A DNA stretch of 38,859 bases, from contig CAMYIN010000112.1 of the NCBI GenBank assembly GCA_947258495.1, positions 1-38,859 of the forward strand, written 5' to 3'. The translations under genes and the position numbers were made by a program. Each line of letters opens with the position of its first letter. Within the stretch, counting starts at the first letter, position 1. A model generated the notes under the pieces. The model made no database searches. It was not told the origin of the DNA and saw only the letters and a program-made list of their open reading frames with translations. Shown here piece by piece: positions 1 to 6,752 of this stretch. The stretch is from an uncultured Gammaproteobacteria bacterium (lineage in GTDB: Bacteria > Pseudomonadota > Gammaproteobacteria > Arenicellales > JAANXG01).

Positions 1-63
1 GGGGCGGCATTTCAAGAACGTATGGCAATCCGAGCTCGACATCGTATTCGCCTGTGTAGCGGG

Positions 64-381
64 CTACTCCGCGATACCGCGAACACAATTGCGAGCCTGA
101 GTATGTTGGGTTGGTTTCGACGCAGCTTTCTGGACACTGTCGATATACGAATTTCGTACAGAATACTGGATGTCTGCGCCGAGACCAATGCCGTCGGCAT
201 TGGTCTGCTGGAGCGTGCACCGGACCTTAAAGTTGTGGCCGGGTACAGGAGTTACGCCATGCAGAAAGGAGGCCGACGGGCTACCGATCGGGGCTTCAGG
301 ATCGAAAGCGTAATCAGCGACGTGCACGGACTGTTTTTTCGTTCTAAGATCGCAGACCAGTCGTAAGGTGCTCGCGTTCAT
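64..381 (-). CDS. Hypothetical protein, 105 aa, doubtful
   Basis: This open frame begins 25 bases after the NrfD-type gene on the same strand and would be the last gene of the respiratory operon if real. A purine-rich GGAAGGA lies directly before the ATG, too close for ideal ribosome binding. The predicted product is hydrophilic, has three cysteines, no signal peptide, no membrane segment and no motif I recognise. Its codon third positions are less GC-rich than those of the neighbouring genes, which argues against it. A plus-strand frame overlaps it and is even less protein-like. I list it only because the first 405 bases would otherwise be empty; no function is proposed. Confidence 0.25.
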   Translation of the reverse strand: MNASTLRLVCDLRTKKQSVHVADYAFDPEAPIGSPSASFLHGVTPVPGHNFKVRCTLQQTNADGIGLGADIQYSVRNSYIDSVQKAASKPTQHTQARNCVRGIAE

Positions 382-405
382 TTCCTTCCAAGGTGGCAGA
401 AAACA

Positions 406-1539
406 CTAGAGGATAGAGAGTGACACCAATGGGCAGGCGAGCACGGTGAGCGCCACCGCCAGGCCGTCACGGCCACCGGGGTCATGGTAATGTAACAGGC
501 CGCGCATGGTCTTGGCGATCTCCTGGCCACCGATGACCACGTTCCAGCGCATCAGAAACACGTTCATCAACACCAGCAGAGACGCGATCACGGCGCCGGC
601 GATAAAGGCCTTGCCGCGCGTGGCGCGCATGAACATGATGCCGAGGATAATGATGGGCACGATAGCGCCGAGGCCGAACTGGAGCACGAAGTAGCGATAG
701 AACAGGGGCCCGGTCACGTACTCCATGATCACCTCTATCCCCTCTTTGCCTTTGTAGACGACGTTGGCGAACTCCAGCCCCTCCAGCAGTACCGTGAACA
801 TCAGGAAGCCCCACAGCGCTCCAGCCATGCCGCGCACGCAGGCCTCGTCTATGGGGGTTTTGCGCAACTTCGACACCAGCGTGTAGAGGACGATCAGCGC
901 CGCGATCCCCGAGATGACGGCGGAGAACAAAAAGATGACCGGCATCATGTCGGAGCCCCACCACTCGCGGGCCTTCAGCGAACCGAAGACGAAGCCTACG
1001 TAGCCGTGCAGACCGTGCGCGGCCGGTATACCGATTATGGCGAGCGAAAGCATCCACTTCTCGTCGTAGGCGCGCGCCTTTTCCGAAATGTCGTCGGACC
1101 ACAGCGTAATCGTGCGATAGAAGGTTCTGACCAAACCGGTGGAATTACGGGCGCGGATCACGTTGTCGGCGCGGAACGCGAACCAGGTCTCGATCATCAG
1201 CAGCAGGGTGTAAAATGCGGCGAAGTAGCCGAAGGCGGCGAAGGCCGAGGTGAGGTGCGGTGTGACCATGGCGTTGAACGCGCGTTGCGGCTGACCCAGG
1301 TGCAGCAGCAGGGTCATGGGCACGAACAGCATGAAGCACAGCGCGGTGAGCAGCGCAAAGCGGGCGACGGGCTTGAACTTTTCCATGCCGAAGACGTGAT
1401 ACATGCTCGACACCGAGAACGCCCCCGCGACCAGGCCGGTCATGTAGGGGTAGACGACGATCATCACCGTCCAGGGAATGATGGTCTCGTTGGGGTAGAC
1501 GTAGCCGATATACGACGAGGCGTGAAAAGTACCCTCCAT
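406..1539 (-). CDS. nrfD: NrfD/PsrC-type polytopic quinone-interacting membrane subunit
   Basis: The 377-aa product is a polytopic membrane protein with roughly eight to nine hydrophobic helices, starting around residue 22. It matches the NrfD/PsrC/DsrP family. Family signs are the early segment with LLHLGQPQRAF near residue 80, where the family places a quinone-site region, and the late RWNVVIGGQE segment. Members exchange electrons between menaquinol or ubiquinol and a partner iron-sulfur protein. The ATG overlaps the stop of the upstream ferredoxin gene by one base (TAATG), so the two are translationally coupled. The C-terminus is slightly shorter than many family members. There is no adjacent molybdopterin subunit, so the overall reaction is unknown. 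The nrfD symbol is used in the family sense only. Confidence 0.9.
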   Translation of the reverse strand: MEGTFHASSYIGYVYPNETIIPWTVMIVVYPYMTGLVAGAFSVSSMYHVFGMEKFKPVARFALLTALCFMLFVPMTLLLHLGQPQRAFNAMVTPHLTSAFAAFGYFAAFYTLLLMIETWFAFRADNVIRARNSTGLVRTFYRTITLWSDDISEKARAYDEKWMLSLAIIGIPAAHGLHGYVGFVFGSLKAREWWGSDMMPVIFLFSAVISGIAALIVLYTLVSKLRKTPIDEACVRGMAGALWGFLMFTVLLEGLEFANVVYKGKEGIEVIMEYVTGPLFYRYFVLQFGLGAIVPIIILGIMFMRATRGKAFIAGAVIASLLVLMNVFLMRWNVVIGGQEIAKTMRGLLHYHDPGGRDGLAVALTVLACPLVSLSIL

Positions 1540-2426
1540 TACGACACCTCCTTGTCGAGGCCGACGTAAAAACAGGTGGGCGCGTTACCGGTCTCCGGCT
1601 TGAGCACCTGTACCCGGTTCTCAGTCACGAACTTGCTGATGTCGCTGGCCTCGTTGTTGAGGTCACCGAATATGCGTGCATTCACCGGACAGACCTCGAC
1701 GCACGCCGGCTTGAGGCCCTTGGTGATGCGGTGGTAGCACCAGGTACACTTCTCGGTGACCTGCGTCCTGGGGTCGAAGAAGCGGGCGCCGTAAGGGCAC
1801 GCCTGTACGCAATACTGGCAGCCGATGCAATAGCTGTGGTCGATGAGCACGGCGCCGTCTTTGGTCTTGAAGGTGGCGCCGGTGGGGCACACCTGGACGC
1901 AGGAGGGGTGGCGGCAGTGGTTGCAGATCTTGGGCACAAAGAACGCCTTGTAGACCTTCTTGCCTTGGTAGCGGTTGTCGAAGCGATATTCCTTCTCCGA
2001 TCCGGAGGCGGCGACGTTGTCGGGGTCGCTGTGGCTGTCGACGTGGGGGCGCTCCTCCCCCTCCAGCCAGACGTACCGTTCGACCCAGGTGCGGAAATGG
2101 TGCGCCGTGGGGACGACGTCGTTTTCCGCCTTGCAGGCCTCGACGCAGCGCAGGCAGCCGATGCAGCGGGTGGCGTCGATGCCGTAACCCCACTGGTGCT
2201 CGTTCCAGTCGTAGCCGGCTATCGCCGGCGGGCCGGGCTCAGCCGCCGCCTGCGCCGTCTGCTTCGTGGCCAGGAGGGCGGTGCCGGAGGCCGCCAGGGC
2301 GCCGATGGAGGCCACGGCCTTGCCGACGTCCTTGAGGAATCCCCTCCGGCCGGTCCGGGCGTCGCCGTCGTCTTCGTCCCCTTGTGCGGTTTGTCCGCGC
2401 CTATCGATGTCTTTTTCGCAAGTCAT
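1539..2426 (-). CDS. Tat-exported 4x[4Fe-4S] ferredoxin subunit (NrfC/DsrO/TtrB type)
   Basis: The 295-aa protein has a twin-arginine signal: RRGFLK at residues 27-32, then a hydrophobic, alanine-rich stretch ending near QAAA. The mature part carries four cysteine clusters of the kind that bind four [4Fe-4S] centres. The first is CIGCLRCVEACK, then CNHC with CVQVCP, then CIGCQYCVQACP, and the last is CTWCYH with CVEVCP. This is the electron-wire subunit that pairs with NrfD-type proteins in NrfCD, PsrBC, DsrOP and TtrBC. It should sit on the periplasmic face and pass electrons between the seven-haem cytochrome encoded upstream and the membrane subunit encoded downstream. The gap to the cytochrome gene is 49 bases. 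Confidence 0.92.
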   Translation of the reverse strand: MTCEKDIDRRGQTAQGDEDDGDARTGRRGFLKDVGKAVASIGALAASGTALLATKQTAQAAAEPGPPAIAGYDWNEHQWGYGIDATRCIGCLRCVEACKAENDVVPTAHHFRTWVERYVWLEGEERPHVDSHSDPDNVAASGSEKEYRFDNRYQGKKVYKAFFVPKICNHCRHPSCVQVCPTGATFKTKDGAVLIDHSYCIGCQYCVQACPYGARFFDPRTQVTEKCTWCYHRITKGLKPACVEVCPVNARIFGDLNNEASDISKFVTENRVQVLKPETGNAPTCFYVGLDKEVS

Positions 2427-2475
2427 GTCTCACCACCAGTCGTGTCGCGGCGTTGCCTACGCGCTACGGCTACGT

Positions 2476-3702
2476 CTACTGTTTGGATTTAAGCAACGAA
2501 TAATAGCTGGCGAGTTTTTCGATCTGCTCGCCGGTCAGGCCCTTGGCAATCGGTGTCATCACGGGGTTGGCGCGGACGCCGGATTTGTAATTGTTCAGCT
2601 GATCGACCAGATAGTCCGTCTGTTTGCCGGCCAACCCCGGGAACGCCCCCATTCCCTCGCCTTCGGCTCCGTGGCAGCCGGTGCAGCGGGCCGTCAGCTG
2701 CAGCGTCGCCGGGTCCGCGGACGGCGCTGCGCCCGCCGGTGCGGACGCGGATCCGGCCCCCAGTGTGGCGTAATACTCCGCCAGCCTGGCGATATCCTCG
2801 TCGGACAGCCCTTGCGCAATCGGCGTCATCATGGGGTTTTGGCGCGCGCCCGATTTGTAGTTGGCGAGCTGGTCCCTGAGGTAGTCGACGTCCTTGCCGG
2901 CCAGGGGCGGAAACGTCCCCGCACCTTCCCCTTTCGCGCCGTGGCAGCCCACGCATTTGGCGGTCAGCTGGGCGACGGCAGCGGCGGCGGGAGTCGGCGC
3001 GGTCGGTGCGGCGGCGGATTTGCCGCCCATGGCGGCATAGTACTTCGCCAGTTCCTCGATATCCCTGTCCGACAAACCCTGCATGAGCGGGGTCATCATC
3101 GGGTTTTGTCGCAGCCCCGATTTATATTTGCGCATCTCTTCGATCATGTAGGCCGCGCTCTTGTCGGCGAGCGCCGGGAACGCCCCCACGCCCTCGCCCT
3201 GGGCGCCGTGGCAGCCGACGCACTGGATGGCCAGCGCTTCGGCGGGTAACTCGGCACCGATCTTCGGCGAGTGCGGGTTGTGGCAGGTAATGCATTCGAG
3301 GCGATCCTCATGGGGGTAGGGATGATCCTGCACCACGATCTGGGGCTGCGACACGGGTCGGCCGGGCATCTTTTCGTGACACAGGGTGCACAGCTTCACC
3401 GTATCGGCGGGAATGGGCAGCTTGCCGGTGGCCGGATGCTTGTCCGCCGGGGTGTGGCAGACCTCGCATTTCACGCCCTTGTGCACGCCGGTGTTCCACT
3501 GCACGTGGCGATCGACGTGACACTTCTCACAATAGGCGGGGCCGCGGAACTTCGGGTCCCCGACCGCGAGCTCGGCCGGCGCGTCGCCGCGGTAGTGCCC
3601 GTACCGATAAAAAGACTCGTCGGTGAAATAGACCTTGGCGGCAAGCGCGGTCGCCAGGAACACCGTGAGCACTATGATCAGCCGAATGATGTGCTGGGGC
3701 AT
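2476..3702 (-). CDS. Seven-haem membrane-anchored cytochrome c with three tandem cytochrome c domains
   Basis: The 408-aa protein begins with an uncleaved-looking hydrophobic anchor (about residues 5-23) and then lies in the periplasm. Seven CxxCH haem motifs are visible, with first cysteines at 58, 79, 105, 137, 161, 250 and 340. The first four form a compact multihaem region like those of tetrahaem electron carriers. The last three head near-identical units of about 90 residues, each with CxGCHGA and a distal MMTP or VMTP methionine, typical of small mono-haem cytochromes c. Pro/Ala-rich linkers join them. It is the first gene of the cytochrome/ferredoxin/NrfD operon and the likely exchange point with soluble periplasmic partners. 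I do not recognise a named family with this exact domain order. Confidence 0.92.
   Translation of the reverse strand: MPQHIIRLIIVLTVFLATALAAKVYFTDESFYRYGHYRGDAPAELAVGDPKFRGPAYCEKCHVDRHVQWNTGVHKGVKCEVCHTPADKHPATGKLPIPADTVKLCTLCHEKMPGRPVSQPQIVVQDHPYPHEDRLECITCHNPHSPKIGAELPAEALAIQCVGCHGAQGEGVGAFPALADKSAAYMIEEMRKYKSGLRQNPMMTPLMQGLSDRDIEELAKYYAAMGGKSAAAPTAPTPAAAAVAQLTAKCVGCHGAKGEGAGTFPPLAGKDVDYLRDQLANYKSGARQNPMMTPIAQGLSDEDIARLAEYYATLGAGSASAPAGAAPSADPATLQLTARCTGCHGAEGEGMGAFPGLAGKQTDYLVDQLNNYKSGVRANPVMTPIAKGLTGEQIEKLASYYSLLKSKQ
2479..3222 (-). repeat. Three tandem coding repeats of a mono-haem cytochrome c domain
   Basis: Inside the seven-haem cytochrome gene, three units of about 265 bases each encode CxGCHGA, an aromatic/glycine stretch, NYKSG or KYKSG, an (M/V)MTP methionine and a final ASYY or AEYY. 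They begin near 3222, 2955 and 2685. The close similarity between copies indicates internal duplication of one domain. Confidence 0.85.
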
Positions 3703-3734
3703 TTCAACTTATGATTAGTGAATACGCGGGCTGC

Positions 3735-3740
3735 AATATA
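3735..3740 (-). promoter_or_regulatory. Candidate -10 element of the cytochrome operon
   Basis: TATATT on the minus strand would place a start of transcription near 3728. The centre of the FNR-type box then falls about 42 bases upstream, the spacing of class II FNR/CRP promoters, where no good -35 is needed. This is inferred from spacing and sequence only. Confidence 0.5.
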
Positions 3741-3763
3741 GACGACACTTGTAATCGGAGTAT

Positions 3764-3777
3764 TTGATGTTTGTCAA
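3764..3777. promoter_or_regulatory. FNR/Anr/Dnr-type operator
   Basis: The sequence TTGATGTTTGTCAA matches the FNR-family dyad TTGAT-N4-ATCAA at nine of its ten specified positions. It lies between the divergent cytochrome operon and the CBS-domain gene. Its distance from the candidate -10 suits activation of the cytochrome operon under low oxygen or nitric-oxide signals. It could also act on the divergent gene. Confidence 0.6.
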
Positions 3778-3778
3778 T

Positions 3779-3794
3779 TTTCCGAGTTCGGAAA
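3779..3794. repeat. Perfect 7-bp inverted repeat TTTCCGA-GT-TCGGAAA
   Basis: A perfect dyad with a 2-base centre sits one base beyond the FNR-type box. It is compact and not followed by a T-run, so an operator for a dimeric regulator is more likely than a terminator. The regulator is unknown. Confidence 0.6.
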
Positions 3795-3924
3795 TGGGGT
3801 ATTAATCGCTGTTCGGCAAGCGCCGCTGCCGGGCGCGGAATTGCCTCGTCGCAGGGTTCGAACTGCCATGTGCATTCTGATAATCTTGCAGTAGAAGATA
3901 GGCTATAAACGCTGGAGCACCGTC

Positions 3925-4536
3925 ATGCGAAAGGTCCAAACGAAGGTATCGAGTTTTCACGCCGGTCTGCTGTTGCCTTCCGCAGCGCTCGCCGGACACG
4001 CGGATCCGGCCGCGCCCCTCAACGAGCTGCTGGTCCTGGGGTTCGTGATCCTGATCGTGGCCGTGGGCGTGGGCGTGTATTTTTCGCGCAATCGCGACCC
4101 GAAAGAGGAGCCGTTGGCCAGCGTCCTCGGCAGCGAGAGGCCGGATCCGCATGCGGTGGCTCCGGATACCAGCACCAAGGACTGCGTGCGCAAAATGGAT
4201 GCGGAGAACGTCGGCGCGGTGCTGGTGGTCGAAAACGAGAAGCTCGCGGGGATCTTCACCGAAAGGGACGCCCTGAAAAAGGTGCTGGCGGCGGGCCTCG
4301 ATCCGGCTAGCACCAAGGTCGCCGAGGTCATGACCCGGGATCCCACTGCGATCGCCCCCGACACCACCGTCGGCGAAGCAATGAAGATCGTGACCAGCAA
4401 GCGCTTTCGCCACCTGCCGGTAGTCAAGGACGGCAGGGTGCTGGGGATGGTGTCCAGCGGCGACCTGACGCACTGGGTGGTGAAGGACCAGATGAAAGAG
4501 ATACAGGAGCTGGTCGATATTGTCGAGGCGAAATAG
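3925..4536 (+). CDS. Membrane-anchored protein with paired CBS domains
   Basis: The 203-aa product has an N-terminal stretch resembling a signal peptide (residues about 12-24), a hydrophobic helix at about 34-53, a basic RNR stop-transfer motif, and then two CBS domains (about 75-130 and 140-195). The CBS pair is seen in VLVVENEKLAGIFTERD and in the RFRHLPVV, GMVSSGDLT region. CBS pairs bind adenosyl nucleotides and act as energy or redox sensors. The basic residues after the helix suggest that the CBS part is cytosolic. The gene is divergent from the cytochrome operon across 222 bases that carry an FNR-type box and a palindrome, so shared control is plausible. What the sensor controls is not visible. 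Confidence 0.85.
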   Translation: MRKVQTKVSSFHAGLLLPSAALAGHADPAAPLNELLVLGFVILIVAVGVGVYFSRNRDPKEEPLASVLGSERPDPHAVAPDTSTKDCVRKMDAENVGAVLVVENEKLAGIFTERDALKKVLAAGLDPASTKVAEVMTRDPTAIAPDTTVGEAMKIVTSKRFRHLPVVKDGRVLGMVSSGDLTHWVVKDQMKEIQELVDIVEAK

Positions 4537-4613
4537 TTGGGGACGGCTTGCGCCCATCGGGCATCACCCCGCGCGGCCGCCGCCCGCGTTTCCTGACCTC
4601 CCCGATTTTCAGG

Positions 4614-6752
4614 CTATCCCAGCCTCCAGGAATGATAGCGCTGCACCCAGCGCAGCAGCCACTGCGGGGCGTGCGTGCGCCGCCATTCTCCGGCGACGAA
4701 CTTGTTCGCCTCGGCGAGAGTGGGATACACGTGGATCGTCCGCAGTATCTTGTTGAGCCCGAGTCTGTGCCGCATCGCGAGAACGTACTCGCTGATCAGA
4801 TCGCCCGCGTGATCGCCCACCATGGTCGCGCCGAGCACCCTGTCCTTGCCGGGCACGGTGAGCACCTTGACGAAGCCGTGCGCCTCTCCGTCGGTGATCG
4901 CCCGGTCGAGCTCCTTTAGATCGTAACGGCTCGCCTCGTAGGCGATACCTCTTTCCCGGGCGTCGGACTCGTTGAGTCCGACGCGGGCGACTTCGGGGTC
5001 GGTAAACGTCGCCCAAGGGATCACCGAATAATCCACGCGAAACTTTTTCAAGGCTCCGAACAGGGCGTTCATGGCCGCGTACCAGGCCTGGTGTGCGGCG
5101 GTATGCGTGAACTGATAAGGGCCTGCGACGTCGCCGCAGGCGAAAATCGTCGGGATCTTGGTGCGCAGGTAGTCATCGACTTCGACCGTCCCCGCCGGCG
5201 TCACGCCGATGCCGAGTTCCTGGAGGCCGTATTCCTCCGTGGTGGCGCGCCTTCCCAGGGCCAGCAGCAGATGGTCCCCTTCGAGCGTGATCGTTTGTCC
5301 CTGATGTTCGCAGATCAGGCGCAGCGCACCCTCCTCCCGACGCACGGCGCGCGCCGCGCAATCGACGCGCACGTCGATGCCCTCGTCCGCGAAGCGCTGT
5401 TGAAGAAAATCTGAGATCTCGGGGTCTTCCCTGGCGAGCAGGCGCGGCAACATCTCGACTTGCGTCACCCGGCTGCCCAGGCGCGCAAACGCCTGCGCGA
5501 GCTCACAGCCTATGGGGCCGCCGCCGAGCACCAGCAAGCGTTTAGGCAGTTCCCGCATCTGCCAGAGATTGTCCGAGGTCCAGTAATCGACCTCGTCAAT
5601 ACCCTCGATGCGCGGCACCAGTGGGCGCGCGCCCGCCGCGACAACGATGCTTCGCGCGGTCAAGGTCGCGCCGTTGACTTCGACGCTGTAGGGCGACGTG
5701 ATCCGGGCTTCGCCGTGGATGCACTCCACGCCGAGGCCGGTGTAGCGCTCGACCGAGTCGTGCGGCGCGACGGTCTCGATCACCCGCTGGACGCGGTCCA
5801 TGATGTCGGAGAATTCGAATTCCACGTCGGCGGACTTCATGCCGAAGTCGCGGGCGCGCCGTATCTGGTTGACGTATTTTGCCGCCCTGATGAGGGCCTT
5901 GGAGGGGACGCAGCCGGTGTTCAGGCAGTCGCCGCCCATACGCTGCTTTTCGATCAGCGTGACCTCGGCCTTGGCCGCGGCGGCGATATAGGCGGACACC
6001 AGGCCGGCGGATCCGGCGCCGATCACGATCAGGTTGCGGTCGAACCGCTGGGGTTTCGGGTAGCCTTGCAGGACCTTGCGCGTGCTCACGTATTCGACAC
6101 CTTTCTTTGCCGCCAGGGGGAACACGCCCAAAAGGGCGAAGGACGCCAGTAGCGCCGGCGATAAAATACCTCCCAGCGATTCGATCTTCGCCAGCTGGGT
6201 GCCGGCGTTCACGTAGACGATGGTCGCCGGCAGCATCCCTACCTGGCTGATGAGGTAGTAAACCAGCGTGCGGATCTGCGTCAACCCCATCAGCAGGTTG
6301 ATGACGAAAAACGGGAAAACGGGCACCAGGCGCAAGGTGAACAGATAGAACGGGCCGTCTTTGCGCATGCCCCGGTTGATGGCGTTGAGTTGATCGCCGA
6401 ATCGCCGCTGCACCCAGTCCCGCAGCAGGAATCGGGACACCAGGAAGGCCAGCGTCGCCCCGATCGTGGAGGCGAAGGACACGACCACGGTGCCGGCTAT
6501 GACCCCGAACAGCGCCCCGCCCGCCAGGGTCATCAGTACGGCGCCGGGAATCGACAGCGCCGTCACCACTACGTAGACGCAGAAATAGACGCCAAGGGCG
6601 AACCAGGGGTGGCTGCGGTAATACGCATCGATTTCGGCGCGGCGGGACTTGAGCTCGTCCAAGGTCAGATATTGCGGCAGGTCGAAAAGGAAGATCGCCG
6701 CCACAATGGCCGCGATCAGGCAAACGACGAGGACCTTGGATCGTTTTATCAA
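4614..6752 (-). CDS. TVP38/TMEM64 membrane domain fused to flavin disulfide oxidoreductase
   Basis: The 712-aa product joins two modules. Residues 1 to about 230 form a polytopic TVP38/TMEM64 (DedA-like, SNARE-associated) domain. From about 240 it is a pyridine nucleotide-disulfide oxidoreductase of the mercuric reductase/lipoamide dehydrogenase group. It has an FAD fold GAGSAG at 245-250, a redox pair C276/C281 in GGDCLNTGCVPSK, an NAD(P) fold LGGGPIGCE, and a C-terminal dimer domain with HVYPTLAEA. The C-terminal vicinal cysteines and N-terminal metal-binding domain of true MerA are absent, so mercury reduction is unlikely. The chosen TTG start overlaps the pepN stop (TTGA). A much longer in-frame reading upstream lies inside pepN and is not credible. 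The substrate is unknown. Confidence 0.9.
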   Translation of the reverse strand: MIKRSKVLVVCLIAAIVAAIFLFDLPQYLTLDELKSRRAEIDAYYRSHPWFALGVYFCVYVVVTALSIPGAVLMTLAGGALFGVIAGTVVVSFASTIGATLAFLVSRFLLRDWVQRRFGDQLNAINRGMRKDGPFYLFTLRLVPVFPFFVINLLMGLTQIRTLVYYLISQVGMLPATIVYVNAGTQLAKIESLGGILSPALLASFALLGVFPLAAKKGVEYVSTRKVLQGYPKPQRFDRNLIVIGAGSAGLVSAYIAAAAKAEVTLIEKQRMGGDCLNTGCVPSKALIRAAKYVNQIRRARDFGMKSADVEFEFSDIMDRVQRVIETVAPHDSVERYTGLGVECIHGEARITSPYSVEVNGATLTARSIVVAAGARPLVPRIEGIDEVDYWTSDNLWQMRELPKRLLVLGGGPIGCELAQAFARLGSRVTQVEMLPRLLAREDPEISDFLQQRFADEGIDVRVDCAARAVRREEGALRLICEHQGQTITLEGDHLLLALGRRATTEEYGLQELGIGVTPAGTVEVDDYLRTKIPTIFACGDVAGPYQFTHTAAHQAWYAAMNALFGALKKFRVDYSVIPWATFTDPEVARVGLNESDARERGIAYEASRYDLKELDRAITDGEAHGFVKVLTVPGKDRVLGATMVGDHAGDLISEYVLAMRHRLGLNKILRTIHVYPTLAEANKFVAGEWRRTHAPQWLLRWVQRYHSWRLG

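Noticed and set aside
22-366. Plus-strand 114-aa frame at the left edge
   Set aside because: There is no ribosome-binding site and the translation is arginine-rich without domain signs. The opposite frame is slightly better but also doubtful.
3851-3866. tRNA-like GGTTCGAAC segment
   Set aside because: The flanking bases do not form a five-pair T-arm, and no acceptor, D or anticodon arm could be found around it.
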